Shown: positions 1 through 8,809 of the stretch, in pieces | How positions within the stretch are numbered: the first letter of the stretch is position 1 | Layout: each line of letters begins with the position of its first letter | DNA from: Staphylococcus haemolyticus | GTDB lineage: Bacteria; Bacillota; Bacilli; Staphylococcales; Staphylococcaceae | NCBI RefSeq assembly: GCF_006094395.1 | Contig: NZ_CP035291.1 | Coordinates: 620,001-684,000 of the forward strand | DNA length: 64,000 nucleotides | Direction: 5' to 3' | Notes under the pieces: model-generated | Database searches by the model: none | What the model was told of the DNA's origin: nothing | Seen by the model: only the letters and a program-made list of their open reading frames with translations | Made by a program: the position numbers and the translations under genes

Positions 1-1
1 T

Positions 2-577
2 CAGTTTAAAAAATTATCATCAAATTATAAGTTATATTACTTAAGTCTTTGGTATTTTATTACGTTTGGTGCTTTTGTAGCATTTGGATTATTCTTACCT
101 AACTACTTAGTAAATAACTTTGGCATTGATAAAGTTGATGCAGGTATTCGGTCAGGTGTATTCATTGCTTTAGCAACTTTCTTAAGACCAATTGGCGGTA
201 TACTTGGAGATAAATTTAATGCTGTGAAAGTACTAATGATCGATTTTATTATTATGATTGTAGGTGCTGTTATTTTAGGAATTTCAAGTCATATTGCTTT
301 ATTTACTATCGGTTGTTTAACTATCAGTATCTGTGCTGGTTTAGGTAATGGTTTAATATTTAAACTTGTACCTTCTTACTTCGCAAAAGAATCTGGTGCA
401 GCTAATGGTATTGTTTCTATGATGGGTGGTTTAGGAGGATTCTTCCCACCTTTAGTTATTACTTATGTAACAGGTCTAACTGGTTCAAGTCATTTAGCAT
501 TTATTCTTTTAGCAATATTTGGTGTCTTAGCATTTATTACCATGGGACACTTATATAAAAAAGAATATGCAAAATAA
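2..577 (+). CDS. narT: Nitrate/nitrite transporter NarT, C-terminal part
   Basis: This is the C-terminal ~191 residues of a major facilitator family transporter; the start lies before the window and the open frame runs from base 2. Hydrophobic segments alternate with short loops, and the conserved loop with [10 protein letters not shown] (near the window edge) is typical of the NarK/NarT nitrate porter group. NarT brings in nitrate for anaerobic respiration. It ends in KKEYAK and is followed at once by a strong hairpin terminator. The family is clear; the choice of NarT over a generic NNP porter rests on remembered similarity to S. aureus NarT and on its place upstream of hsp20-sarZ. Confidence 0.8.
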   Translation, partial: QFKKLSSNYKLYYLSLWYFITFGAFVAFGLFLPNYLVNNFGIDKVDAGIRSGVFIALATFLRPIGGILGDKFNAVKVLMIDFIIMIVGAVILGISSHIALFTIGCLTISICAGLGNGLIFKLVPSYFAKESGAANGIVSMMGGLGGFFPPLVITYVTGLTGSSHLAFILLAIFGVLAFITMGHLYKKEYAK

Positions 578-590
578 ATTTATACATTAA

Positions 591-632
591 AAAGAGCAAT
601 ACAAAGCTAAACATAGTTTTGTATTGCTCTTT
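591..632. terminator. Bidirectional terminator between narT and hsp20
   Basis: A perfect 15-bp stem (AAAGAGCAATACAAA at 591-605, its complement at 618-632) encloses a 12-base loop. A-rich and T-rich flanks on the two sides let it serve both convergent genes. Confidence 0.85.
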
Positions 633-655
633 AACATTTTATTCTGTATATCTAT

Positions 656-1072
656 TTATTCTACTGTAATTGTTGTTGATTGATCTTGTGCACTAACTTC
701 TTTAGGTAAAATAACAACTAAAATCCCGTCTTCGTAGCTTGCTTTAATTTGTGACTTATCAATATCATTAAATTCAAAATGTCTAACTAATTCACCACTT
801 GCACGTTCACTTAATTGAACGCTACCTGTTTGTTCAGATACATGCTTTTGAACTTTAATTGTTAATGCCGCATGTTCAAATTTAAGTTCAATTTCAGACT
901 TATTGACACCAGGTAGTTCAGCTTCTAATACGTATTGATTTGTTTGATTATAAATATTTGTCGGGAAACTTTTTGATGAAAATTGATTAAAAACTTGTTC
1001 ACCTAAATCACGAAATACGTCTTTTGGATTATTCTTGAAAATGGATTGTTCAAAAAACTCTCTATTATTCAT
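656..1072 (-). CDS. Hsp20/alpha-crystallin family small heat shock protein
   Basis: A 138-residue small heat shock protein, an ATP-independent chaperone that holds unfolding proteins in the cytoplasm. The alpha-crystallin domain covers about residues 42-130, with the ELPGV strand-loop typical of bacterial Hsp20 and the family signature A-x4-DGILVVILPK near residues 110-125. The C-terminal TITV resembles the I-x-I oligomerisation motif. The start ATG at 1072 has a good ribosome site (GGAGAG). A sigma-A-like promoter lies at 1136-1164. No CIRCE or CtsR box was seen upstream, so its stress control is not evident from sequence. Confidence 0.9.
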   Translation of the reverse strand: MNNREFFEQSIFKNNPKDVFRDLGEQVFNQFSSKSFPTNIYNQTNQYVLEAELPGVNKSEIELKFEHAALTIKVQKHVSEQTGSVQLSERASGELVRHFEFNDIDKSQIKASYEDGILVVILPKEVSAQDQSTTITVE

Positions 1073-1135
1073 ACTAATGTCTCTCCTTTATTTAAGCGTG
1101 CATACCATAGTTGTAAAATGATACTTTTCAAGTAC

Positions 1136-1164
1136 ATTATAGTAATAGAGAGGGTTAACGTAAA
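1136..1164 (-). promoter_or_regulatory. Sigma-A promoter of the hsp20 gene
   Basis: On the minus strand TTTACG is followed after 17 bp by a perfect TATAAT, about 65 bp before the hsp20 start. Pattern match only. Confidence 0.55.
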
Positions 1165-1292
1165 GCGAAAGGAATTATAAAAGAATAAGGCAAAGATTAA
1201 GTGCGGAATAGTAAATCCATGGCAAAAGTCTCAATATGTATAAAGCCTAGTAATTGTGAAATAAAGTGTTTCGCTTTTGCCAGGATTAAATA

Positions 1293-1736
1293 TTAGTGAG
1301 TAGTATAATCGAAGTTATTTGAAATAACATGTTTTAAGCTATTAACAAGATTATCTTTTTCATCTTGTGAAATATCAAAGTCCTCAAAAACTTGGTCAGA
1401 GATAGCTTTCAACGTAGGTTTAATATTAATACCGCTTTCAGTCAGTGTAATTTGAAGATTTCTTTCATCTTCTTTTTCACGCATACGTTGTACGTAGCCT
1501 TTTTTCTCTAATTTCTTTAAGAGAGGTGTTAGTGTTCCAGAATCTAAAAATACGCGACGACCAAGTGATTTAATATTTATCTTTTCTTCATTTTCGATGG
1601 CCATGATGACCATAAAGCTTGTATATGTTAAATCATGCTTTTTTAAATAGTAAGTATATTTTTTTATAACTTCTTTAGAAGTAACATATAATAAAAAACA
1701 TAATTGATTACTTAAATAACTATCTTTAATATACAT
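1293..1736 (-). CDS. sarZ: MarR-family redox regulator SarZ
   Basis: A 147-residue winged-helix regulator of the OhrR/MgrA class. The single cysteine at residue 13 (QLCFLLY) sits where SarZ and OhrR carry the thiol that is oxidised by peroxides and changes DNA binding. The recognition region ([19 protein letters not shown], residues ~64-82) and the wing [10 protein letters not shown] are near-identical in memory to S. aureus SarZ, which controls virulence, metabolism and oxidative stress genes. It starts at ATG 1736 behind a GGGGGG ribosome site and a TTGACA promoter. Isolated gene, transcribed away from the DUF3139 gene. Confidence 0.9.
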   Translation of the reverse strand: MYIKDSYLSNQLCFLLYVTSKEVIKKYTYYLKKHDLTYTSFMVIMAIENEEKINIKSLGRRVFLDSGTLTPLLKKLEKKGYVQRMREKEDERNLQITLTESGINIKPTLKAISDQVFEDFDISQDEKDNLVNSLKHVISNNFDYTTH

Positions 1737-1760
1737 ACATTTCCCCCCTTAACTTATTTA

Positions 1761-1789
1761 AAGATATTATGAACTAAAAGTAATGTCAA
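1761..1789 (-). promoter_or_regulatory. Sigma-A promoter of sarZ
   Basis: On the minus strand a perfect TTGACA (1784-1789) is followed after 17 bp by TATCTT (1761-1766), 25 bp upstream of the sarZ start codon. The rest of the 1737-2017 gap shows nothing else that could be named. Confidence 0.65.
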
Positions 1790-2017
1790 GACTGTTGCCA
1801 TAGTATTTCATGGACTTTTATAGCCTTTTGAACTATATTTGAAAGTACGTCTACACGTTTGCTGTAAGTGTCGATTTATTTTGAATTAGAGATAAATTGT
1901 TAGGACATTTTGTTACAGAAATACTGAAATACTTTAAAATTTTCTATCTATCATTCATAATAATTTAGATAGTAACTAGAGATGGTGAGACTAGGTTGTG
2001 TACAAAGGAGTTTCAAA

Positions 2018-2377
2018 ATGAGTAAAAAACAAAAATGGATTAGAATTTGTATTATTTTGGCGATTTCATTAGTAGTGGCAATTGCTTTCTTTTTCGCAAT
2101 GAAAACGTATCAAGGTCATAGAAATATTAAAATGGTAGATAGTTATATAGAGCAGAAACATTTAAGTGATGATATTAAATCTGAAAAAACACAATATAGT
2201 GCAAAAAAAGGGGTTTATTACAAAGAAGTTGTCTTTAAAGATGAACCTCATATGACATATGTCATTCAACCTATAGGAACACGTAAAGGTATCTTTGCTG
2301 AAGGCTTTGATACTGAAACTAAAAAAAGTATTAAAGATGCAAAACATAATTATTTTAACCAAAATTTCAAACCTTAA
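2018..2377 (+). CDS. DUF3139-type small membrane-anchored protein
   Basis: A 119-residue protein with a charged start, one membrane helix (about residues 7-29) and a hydrophilic outside part with repeated short charged blocks. The shape and the ...YYKEVVFKDEPHMTYVIQP stretch fit the DUF3139 family common in staphylococci; no function is known. An in-frame ATG at 1982 extends it, but ATG 2018 is preceded by AAAGGAG at ideal spacing and starts directly before the helix, so 2018 is chosen. A hairpin terminator follows. Confidence 0.7.
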   Translation: MSKKQKWIRICIILAISLVVAIAFFFAMKTYQGHRNIKMVDSYIEQKHLSDDIKSEKTQYSAKKGVYYKEVVFKDEPHMTYVIQPIGTRKGIFAEGFDTETKKSIKDAKHNYFNQNFKP

Positions 2378-2423
2378 TTTCGCATTAAATGAGGATTAAT
2401 ATTTTACAAGTAATGAAAAATAA

Positions 2424-2461
2424 GGAGAACAGAATTCATAATGATTTCTGATCTCCTTTTT
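2424..2461 (+). terminator. Terminator after the DUF3139 gene
   Basis: Stem GGAGA-CAGAA pairs with TTCTG-TCTCC with one unpaired base on each side, followed by a T run at 2456-2461. Confidence 0.75.
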
Positions 2462-2584
2462 ATAGTATTTTTAATTATTTTAGCTTGATTGAATAGTATA
2501 TATATAGTTAGCTTTAAAAATTTTATATCCCATTTCATAATTATCTGATATAATTAAGCGATGTCAGATGAAGGGGGTTTCAAC

Positions 2585-3862
2585 ATGGCTCTGTTCAAGA
2601 GAAAAATTAGTTTACCGATGCAGGTTATCATCGCATTGGTGCTAGGTGTAGTTGTAGGTTTATTATTATTTGGACAAGATAACGTAGCAAATTATATAAA
2701 ACCGTTCGGTGATGTTTTCTTAAATTTAATTAAAATGATCATCATACCGATTGTATTCTGTGCATTAGCATTATCTATATCTAACTTAGGGGACTCAAAG
2801 AAGATAGGTAGCTATGGATGGAAAGCAATTCTTTACTTTGAAATTATAACAACAATCGCCATTGGTTTAGGACTAATCATTGGTAACTTATTCAAACCAG
2901 GTGCTGGTTTAGATCCAGACAAATTACCTAAAGGCGATATTTCTAAATATCAATCATCTGCATCCGCAGCAGAACAATCTACATATGGCAATCACTTTAT
3001 TGATACCATTGTAAATATTGTACCAACAAACATATTTGAAGCATTAACTAAAGGTGAATTATTACCAATCATCTTCTTCGCAGTATTCTTCGGTTTAGGA
3101 TTAGCTGCAATAGGAGAAAAATCAGATCCTGTGAAAGGCTTTTTAAATGGTACGCTTGAAGCAGTATTCTGGATGATTAATAAAATTTTAAAATTAGCAC
3201 CAATAGGTGTATTTGCATTTATTTGTACAACAGTAATGACTTTTGGAGCATCTGCTTTAATTCCATTATTAAAATTAGTATTAGTAGTAGTGTTCGCGAT
3301 GGTGTTCTTTATTATCGTTGTTCTAGGAATTGTAGCAAGAATTTGTGGTATTAGTATCTTCTCAATCATTAAAATTTTGAAAGATGAATTATTATTAGCA
3401 TTCTCTACTTCAAGTTCAGAAGCAGTATTACCAGTAATGATGAAGAAAATGGAAAAATTCGGAGCGCCAAGAGATGTCACATCCTTTGTTATTCCAATAG
3501 GTTACTCATTTAACCTTGATGGATCAGCACTATACCAATCAATTGCAGCATTATTTGTTGCACAAATGTATGGCATTCATTTATCTATATCAGAACAAAT
3601 TATCTTAATGGTAACATTAATGGTTGCCTCTAAAGGTATGGCTGGAGTACCTGGCGTTTCAATCGTAGTATTATTAACAACATTAGGAGCTATGGGCTTA
3701 CCAGCACAAGGGCTCGCGTTAATTATCGGTGTAGACCGTTTATTAGACATGGTTCGTACATGTGTTAACGTAATAGGTAATGCACTATCAGCTGTTGTTA
3801 TCTCTAAATGGGAAAAGGTTTATGACAAAGAACAAGGTAAAAAATACTTAGAATCAATTTAA
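2585..3862 (+). CDS. gltT: Proton/sodium:glutamate symporter (DAACS family)
   Basis: A 425-residue dicarboxylate/amino acid:cation symporter of the plasma membrane that takes up glutamate or aspartate. It shows the serine-rich hairpin motif STSSSEAVLP (~residue 279-288), the NLDGSALY segment and the MAGVPGVS second hairpin, the substrate-binding elements of the GltPh/GltT fold. An upstream in-frame ATG exists at 2561, but ATG 2585 has GGGGGT at good spacing and opens directly on the first helix, so it is taken as the start. Single gene with its own terminator; an IS has inserted 67 bp after its stop codon without harming it. Confidence 0.88.
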   Translation: MALFKRKISLPMQVIIALVLGVVVGLLLFGQDNVANYIKPFGDVFLNLIKMIIIPIVFCALALSISNLGDSKKIGSYGWKAILYFEIITTIAIGLGLIIGNLFKPGAGLDPDKLPKGDISKYQSSASAAEQSTYGNHFIDTIVNIVPTNIFEALTKGELLPIIFFAVFFGLGLAAIGEKSDPVKGFLNGTLEAVFWMINKILKLAPIGVFAFICTTVMTFGASALIPLLKLVLVVVFAMVFFIIVVLGIVARICGISIFSIIKILKDELLLAFSTSSSEAVLPVMMKKMEKFGAPRDVTSFVIPIGYSFNLDGSALYQSIAALFVAQMYGIHLSISEQIILMVTLMVASKGMAGVPGVSIVVLLTTLGAMGLPAQGLALIIGVDRLLDMVRTCVNVIGNALSAVVISKWEKVYDKEQGKKYLESI

Positions 3863-3882
3863 AAAAGAAATCTGACATTTTT

Positions 3883-3913
3883 AGTATCGAGCACATAGGC
3901 TCGATACTTTTTT
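3883..3913 (+). terminator. Terminator of gltT
   Basis: Perfect 10-bp stem AGTATCGAGC / GCTCGATACT with a 6-base loop and a run of T. It lies just before the IS left end, so gltT transcription is stopped before the element. Confidence 0.9.
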
Positions 3914-3969
3914 ATTGCTTAAAATTATGGCTCTATGTCAAATCGGACTGATGAGTCCTAATATTGAGA

Positions 3970-5286
3970 TTAAGCAACCTTAGGTTGTTTAATCTCTTTT
4001 TTTGTTGTTGAGGCAAATAGTCGCGAAGTTATAATAATTCTATTACGTAAATTATCATAATTTCTATAACCAAAAGATACCCTTTTAATGAGTTTGATTT
4101 TATTATTAATTCCTTCTAACGGACCGTTGGTCAGGTTAGAATATGTCATAGTATTTTCAATGAAAGTTGCTAATCGTCTTAAAGTTCTAATGACTGGGCG
4201 TAATTTAGGACACACATCTGAAAGATGAATAGAAAAGAGTTTATGATTAAATTTCTCTATTTGGTTTTCTTTTAAAAATCGTCTTAGCTCATGAACGTAG
4301 TGATATGTATTATATAATTCTTCATCTACATCTAATAAGTAATTTACAATGCCTTTTTCAGTTTTCCACTCTTTAAATAAATGGACTTTACGATAATTAA
4401 ATGCCTCTAGCGTTTCAAAAGGTTTAAGAAATAATTTCCAATAACTTTTATATTTATTATAAAGCGGTCTATTTGAGGCCCTATAACAATTCATTACATG
4501 AACTCTAGACATATTTAACGCTCGATTTAAGGATTGAACAATATGAAAACGATCAATAATAATCTTCGCGTTAGGAAATAATTGCTTGATTAGCGACATA
4601 TATGGTTCATACATATCAATCGTTACTGTTTTGACTTTTTGTCTTAGTTTCAAAGAATAGCGATAAAAATGATCTTTTAACGATTTTAACTTACGATCCG
4701 CTACCACATCTACGATGCGGTGCGATACAGCATCTGCATAAATAAAGCTCATTTTCCCAGTTACATTTTTAACACTTTTAAATTCGTCCATCATTAAGTG
4801 TTCAGGTAAAGCATCAAAAGAAGACTGACCTACGTCGCTTGCCGCTTGATTAATCACTCTAGACACAGTCATTGATGATATTAAGCATGACTTAGCGATA
4901 GATTTTTGAGAGCGGCATTCTTGTGCTTTATTTAAAACTGCAAGTTTTGTTTTATTTGAAATAAAGCAATGAGCGTCGACAATATTAGATTTAGCAGTAA
5001 AATGACTATCGCATGTTTTACAATAAAATCTTTGTTTTTGAAGATTTAAATAAGCGGGCATTTCCATAATTTTAAGCAAAGTAATCGTTGAGGTTTTCTT
5101 ACCATTTTTTACTATAGAGAAATTATCATTTTTAGCTAAACAATTTTCACAATATGTAGGTTGATAAGTGAGCTCGGCATAATAAAACAGGCTCATTCGT
5201 CCTTTATATTTTTTCTCAATCACTTCGTCTGAAAAATTGATATTTTTATCTTTAATTCTTAATGTTTTTAATATAGACTTACACAT
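3970..5286 (-). CDS. ISL3-family transposase
   Basis: A 438-residue DDE transposase. The N-terminus carries a zinc-binding pair of CxxC motifs (CENC near residue 47, CKTC near residue 93). A helix-turn-helix follows (about 115-150). The catalytic core shows D in MDEFK (~167), D in TIDMYEPY (~223), a conserved IIDRFHIVQ block, and E in GPLEGINNKIK (~392). It fills almost the whole IS and starts at ATG 5286 behind AAAGG. It looks functional: no stop or frameshift. Confidence 0.95.
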   Translation of the reverse strand: MCKSILKTLRIKDKNINFSDEVIEKKYKGRMSLFYYAELTYQPTYCENCLAKNDNFSIVKNGKKTSTITLLKIMEMPAYLNLQKQRFYCKTCDSHFTAKSNIVDAHCFISNKTKLAVLNKAQECRSQKSIAKSCLISSMTVSRVINQAASDVGQSSFDALPEHLMMDEFKSVKNVTGKMSFIYADAVSHRIVDVVADRKLKSLKDHFYRYSLKLRQKVKTVTIDMYEPYMSLIKQLFPNAKIIIDRFHIVQSLNRALNMSRVHVMNCYRASNRPLYNKYKSYWKLFLKPFETLEAFNYRKVHLFKEWKTEKGIVNYLLDVDEELYNTYHYVHELRRFLKENQIEKFNHKLFSIHLSDVCPKLRPVIRTLRRLATFIENTMTYSNLTNGPLEGINNKIKLIKRVSFGYRNYDNLRNRIIITSRLFASTTKKEIKQPKVA

Positions 5287-5370
5287 AGGCGCATTACCTT
5301 TCTTTTTTATTTTGTTTGGTAGCTAATAATTATAGAGGTAATTGCGCCTTTTTTCTATTCAAAAACATAA

Positions 5371-5406
5371 AAATTGGACTGATGAATTTTGTCATCAGTC
5401 CAATTT
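5371..5406. repeat. Perfect hairpin at the IS right end
   Basis: A 15-bp arm (5371-5385) is repeated inverted without mismatch at 5392-5406 around a 6-base loop, just upstream of the transposase gene and overlapping the terminal repeat. The left end has a smaller version (GGACT-GATG-AGTCC at 3945-3958). Such a structure could stop or fold transcripts entering from outside and so limit transposase expression; that role is inference. Confidence 0.8.
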
Positions 5407-5456
5407 ATTATAGAACCAAAATTATAAAGATTTGTGTATAAATACGTTATGATATT

Positions 5457-5493
5457 AAAAAACTGCCAACAAAGATTTCTCTTCATTGACAGT
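5457..5493 (-). terminator. Terminator of the DUF4889 gene
   Basis: On the minus strand ACTGTCAA pairs with TTGGCAGT (one G-T pair) and is followed by TTTTTT. Confidence 0.7.
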
Positions 5494-5506
5494 GATTTAT
5501 TGTAAT

Positions 5507-5860
5507 TTACATACCTTTCATATCATGCATTTCATGAATTTTCATCATTAAACCATGTGGTACGTCATCGTGATCTACTTTAGATACTCTTGAGAATTTA
5601 TCTGATCCTTTTTCTTTAACTAAAAATACGAAGTCGCCTTTCTTAACATTAGCTTTGCTATCAGAAGGCAATTCAACATTTTTTTCAATTTTTTCAGTCT
5701 GTTCATTTACCATCTTATCAATTGTATGGTCGTTTTTCATATAGCCATAATACGTTTCTTTTTGACCACCTGTCATCATCATGACAACAAGAACGATACA
5801 TACGATCAACATGATAGCAATAAGTGCAATACCCATACCTAAACCCTTTTTATTTTTCAT
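5507..5860 (-). CDS. DUF4889-type membrane-anchored protein
   Basis: A 117-residue protein with a basic N-terminus, one strongly hydrophobic helix (about residues 9-30) and an outside domain of ~85 residues ending in a Met/His-rich tail (HGLMMKIHEMHDMKGM). The family is known in staphylococci as DUF4889 with no assigned role. The Met/His tail could bind metal, which is only a guess. An ATG 60 bp upstream is in frame, but ATG 5860 has AAGGAG at correct spacing and begins just before the helix. Confidence 0.7.
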   Translation of the reverse strand: MKNKKGLGMGIALIAIMLIVCIVLVVMMMTGGQKETYYGYMKNDHTIDKMVNEQTEKIEKNVELPSDSKANVKKGDFVFLVKEKGSDKFSRVSKVDHDDVPHGLMMKIHEMHDMKGM

Positions 5861-5993
5861 TTTATAGACTCCTTTAAAAAGTTCTATCTCTTTTATACAT
5901 AAAATACTATTAAATTGCAATAAAATAATAATCTATATTAAATTGAATCATAATTTAATGACATAAACGACATCATAGGCGTTAACCAATTAA

Positions 5994-6040
5994 TCAAAAA
6001 AAAGAGTTCAGAACCTGATTATCTTAGTACTGAACTCTTT
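5994..6040 (-). terminator. Terminator of the flavin-binding stress protein gene
   Basis: An 11-bp perfect stem (AAAGAGTTCAG at 6001-6011 with its complement at 6030-6040); on the minus strand it is followed by a long T run. Confidence 0.8.
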
Positions 6041-6062
6041 AATATAAACAGTTATTTAAATT

Positions 6063-6485
6063 CTATACAGTAATCGTTACAGGTGTATCGATATCATCAT
6101 CATTCATTAACTTGATGGTTTTAGGTACGACTTTAAGCACACATAGATTTGGATCCTCTTTTGAATCAAAGAACGTTTTATCTTGCGTTTCCCATAACCA
6201 GTCAATTACTTTTTGATCTTCAACAATTTCTATATTTGCTTCAATTTCAACAAAGCTATTATTTGTTGTTTCATTGTAACCTAATAAAATATATGCATAA
6301 GGATTATTTTTAATTTCTTCAACTTTAGTACTCTCATTACTTGTCTTCGTATATAAAGTTAATTCATCATTATAAAATACCATATAACGACTATTTGGTT
6401 GATTATTATATGCTGTTGATAAGACGCCGACTTTTGAAGTATCTAAGACTTTTTCAATTGATTGAATCACTTGTTGTTTATCCAA
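6063..6485 (-). CDS. Pyridoxamine-phosphate-oxidase-like general stress protein 26
   Basis: A ~140-residue split-barrel protein that should bind FMN or a related cofactor, of the general stress protein 26 group. Seen: GVLSTAYNNQPNSRYMVFY (first barrel strands), LYTKTSNESTKVEEIKNNPYAYILLGY, and the C-terminal VLKVVPKTIKLMND typical of this subfamily. Reaction unknown. Start: an in-frame ATG at 6494 directly abuts the AAGGAG site and leaves no spacer, whereas TTG 6485 lies 9 bases after it, so TTG 6485 is preferred. Confidence 0.75.
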   Translation of the reverse strand: MDKQQVIQSIEKVLDTSKVGVLSTAYNNQPNSRYMVFYNDELTLYTKTSNESTKVEEIKNNPYAYILLGYNETTNNSFVEIEANIEIVEDQKVIDWLWETQDKTFFDSKEDPNLCVLKVVPKTIKLMNDDDIDTPVTITV

Positions 6486-6551
6486 AGTTATCATCTCCTT
6501 ATACTATTTATAGCCTAAATGATGTTCTTTTAAACTTACATCCAAGGTATA

Positions 6552-8657
6552 CTAAGAAGGTTTAATACAAATATATTTCACTTCATCATGTTTTAGCGTT
6601 ATTTGAAATGCGGCATAATCATTTTCTTGAATCAATAGTTCAGTCTTTGGATGATTACATCTATCTAATTGTTGAATAATATCTTTTTCAATGTAAACAT
6701 CACGCTTATCTTGTGGAATTAAATGTTGTATTGAGCCATGTTCATTATTTAATGTATTTACAATAAATAGGGTGTTTTCTTTAAAGTCATTTTCAAAGAT
6801 ATAGTGTTGTTGGCTATCAGATAAATAACGGTCATTGATTTTATTAAAAAGTATCACATGATAATTCCCATCTTTATAACACATTAAATAATTATTTGAT
6901 ATTTGAAATGACTCATTACTAAATGTAGAAACAAATCGATATAAATGCATGATAGGTAATAAACTACCATGATTATTAAAGAGTGAGATATACATTGGAT
7001 CTGTTTCTATTAATTTATAGCACACGCCACCACCGTGTCTCATTAACTGATATAAATGACATACGAGATCTGACAATTGAAGTGATTGTGTACCATTATT
7101 AGTGTATTTGAAACATTTTAATGATAGGTTACTATAAATAAACTGAGTTGAAGGTATATTAGACCCCTCTATAAAACGCAAATAATTTTCAAAGTGCGTC
7201 GATGAGTGAGTAAAGCCACGTTGTATATCAATTAGCACATTTTTGGTATCAATGTTTTCAATATCAACAAAGTAAAAATCAAAGTTCATACGATGCATAA
7301 TATCATATGTTTCTTGTAATGAACCCAGTTGTCTTAACAAACCATCAACCATTAAACTAAATTTGATAGCACGGTTTTTATTCTTGAGTTTAAGGTGTGC
7401 AAGGTGGATATCATGAATAGACATTGTTTCAGTATCAAATACAAGCATGAATTTCACTAATTTTTTATTCCATTTATAATCTCTATTATTTTGTAAGAAT
7501 ATCATAATCAATTGGTATATCATTTTAAATTCTTGATTATTTTTAATAGTGACAGCTAATCTAATATTTTTTTCAAATAATTTCTCAAAACAACGATTTA
7601 GTAAATTTAAATTTGTTTGACGACCTACCATGTCACTCACGTCATTAATTAAAATCGCTGGTCTAGGTAAATAGGATAAATCAATATCAAAATAATCATT
7701 AAACACAAATTGAAATAATTCATTTATGTTTTGAAAATCTATAAAAGCCGTTGAAAATTGCGTCTGATCTTTAGGATCGTAATTAGCAATATTAATTTGT
7801 GTGGTTTCCGTGGTCAAATGATTCGTAAACTCAAATTGTGAAATTAAATTTAAAAAAGATTGACTAACTGAACTTCTTATTAAAATAGAGGGCAGGGGTT
7901 CTAATTGATTTAGCATCGTACGAAATTGCTTAGGGCTCGCTTCCAAATGTTTTTTAAATTGATTAGTAAAATTGGTGTGACTACTAAAACCTGATAATTC
8001 GGAAATCGTTGTTATAGAATGATTCGTTGTCATTAGTAATTGTACAGAGTGATTAACTTTTAGACTGGTATAATAATCTTTAAAATTTACATTTAATATG
8101 CGAGCAAACAAATTAGAACAATATGATTCTGAAATAAGTGCATGTTTTGCAATATCTAACAAAGATAGATTAGATGTAATGTTATTGTTAATAAACATGA
8201 CAATATTAGACAGTAACTGATTATCGATAGACATAGTAGGTGCATATAATGTTGTGTTTCTAACTACGGCTTCTTTATATAACGTTCTTATAATTTTAGA
8301 TACTGTTTCACTATCTTGTTCTTCATTATTTGAAAAGTTTGAAATACATTGCAAAATTTGAGATTTAATAAAATGATTCGACTGCAATAAATGACGGTCA
8401 AAGAAACAATTAAAGAAATCATTATCTTCTATATAGAAGTAAGCTATAGGGATTTTTAACTCAATTAAATCTTTAGCATGATCGATATTAAATAAATCAC
8501 CTTGATTGACTATAGCAATATGGTTATGAATATCATTCTTTTCACCATTAATAGTAATCGTTAATTCATTAGTCAAAGAGAAATATATAATAATAAAATT
8601 TATATTACGCGAAGGGGCAGTTGTTAAATGTTCATGTAATAGAAGGGAATTACTCAT
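6552..8657 (-). CDS. rsp: AraC-family virulence regulator Rsp
   Basis: A 701-residue regulator, the same length as remembered for S. aureus Rsp (repressor of surface proteins), which switches cytotoxicity and biofilm genes. Residues 1-140 form an N-terminal sensor-like part; residues ~160-248 hold the two AraC helix-turn-helix motifs (LSLLDIAKHALISESYCSNLF and ITTISELSGFSSHTNFTNQF). The remaining ~450 residues are unusual for AraC proteins and resemble a glycosidase-like barrel without obvious catalytic identity. The start at 8657 is preceded by AGGAGAA. It is divergent from the long RNA-like region at 8.8-9.55 kb, as in S. aureus rsp/SSR42. Confidence 0.88.
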   Translation of the reverse strand: MSNSLLLHEHLTTAPSRNINFIIIYFSLTNELTITINGEKNDIHNHIAIVNQGDLFNIDHAKDLIELKIPIAYFYIEDNDFFNCFFDRHLLQSNHFIKSQILQCISNFSNNEEQDSETVSKIIRTLYKEAVVRNTTLYAPTMSIDNQLLSNIVMFINNNITSNLSLLDIAKHALISESYCSNLFARILNVNFKDYYTSLKVNHSVQLLMTTNHSITTISELSGFSSHTNFTNQFKKHLEASPKQFRTMLNQLEPLPSILIRSSVSQSFLNLISQFEFTNHLTTETTQINIANYDPKDQTQFSTAFIDFQNINELFQFVFNDYFDIDLSYLPRPAILINDVSDMVGRQTNLNLLNRCFEKLFEKNIRLAVTIKNNQEFKMIYQLIMIFLQNNRDYKWNKKLVKFMLVFDTETMSIHDIHLAHLKLKNKNRAIKFSLMVDGLLRQLGSLQETYDIMHRMNFDFYFVDIENIDTKNVLIDIQRGFTHSSTHFENYLRFIEGSNIPSTQFIYSNLSLKCFKYTNNGTQSLQLSDLVCHLYQLMRHGGGVCYKLIETDPMYISLFNNHGSLLPIMHLYRFVSTFSNESFQISNNYLMCYKDGNYHVILFNKINDRYLSDSQQHYIFENDFKENTLFIVNTLNNEHGSIQHLIPQDKRDVYIEKDIIQQLDRCNHPKTELLIQENDYAAFQITLKHDEVKYICIKPS

Positions 8658-8809
8658 GTATGTTGTTCTCCTAGCTTTTATATTTATTGGCTAAACATTT
8701 CTGTTCAATTGAATTGTGAATAATAAAAGCTATTATAAAATAAAAGTAAGAAAAAATTAATAACTAAAAATAAAAAAAATTTTGAGATTATTTTGTGAAA
8801 ACGATAAAA

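Larger units (their letters stand above)
3929..5417 (-). mobile_element. Complete ISL3-family insertion sequence (IS1181-like)
   Basis: The element is 1,489 bp. Its ends are imperfect inverted repeats of 26 bp (3929-3954 and 5392-5417; 21 of 26 match, outer GGNTCTAT, inner GGACTGATGA). The 8 bases just outside are identical, AAAATTAT at 3921-3928 and at 5418-5425, the 8-bp target duplication expected of ISL3 elements. The transposase frame is open. Everything seen says an intact, recent insertion between the gltT terminator and the DUF4889 gene. The naming as IS1181-like is from memory of length and transposase. Confidence 0.95.

Noticed and set aside
1220..1282. TGGCAAAAG/CTTTTGCCA inverted repeat near the sarZ end
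   Set aside because: The 45-base loop is long and no T run follows on either side; kept neither as terminator nor as RNA.
2992..3480. A 162-codon minus-strand open frame inside gltT
   Set aside because: Antisense shadow of the symporter; low-complexity Asn/Thr/Ile sequence without any motif.
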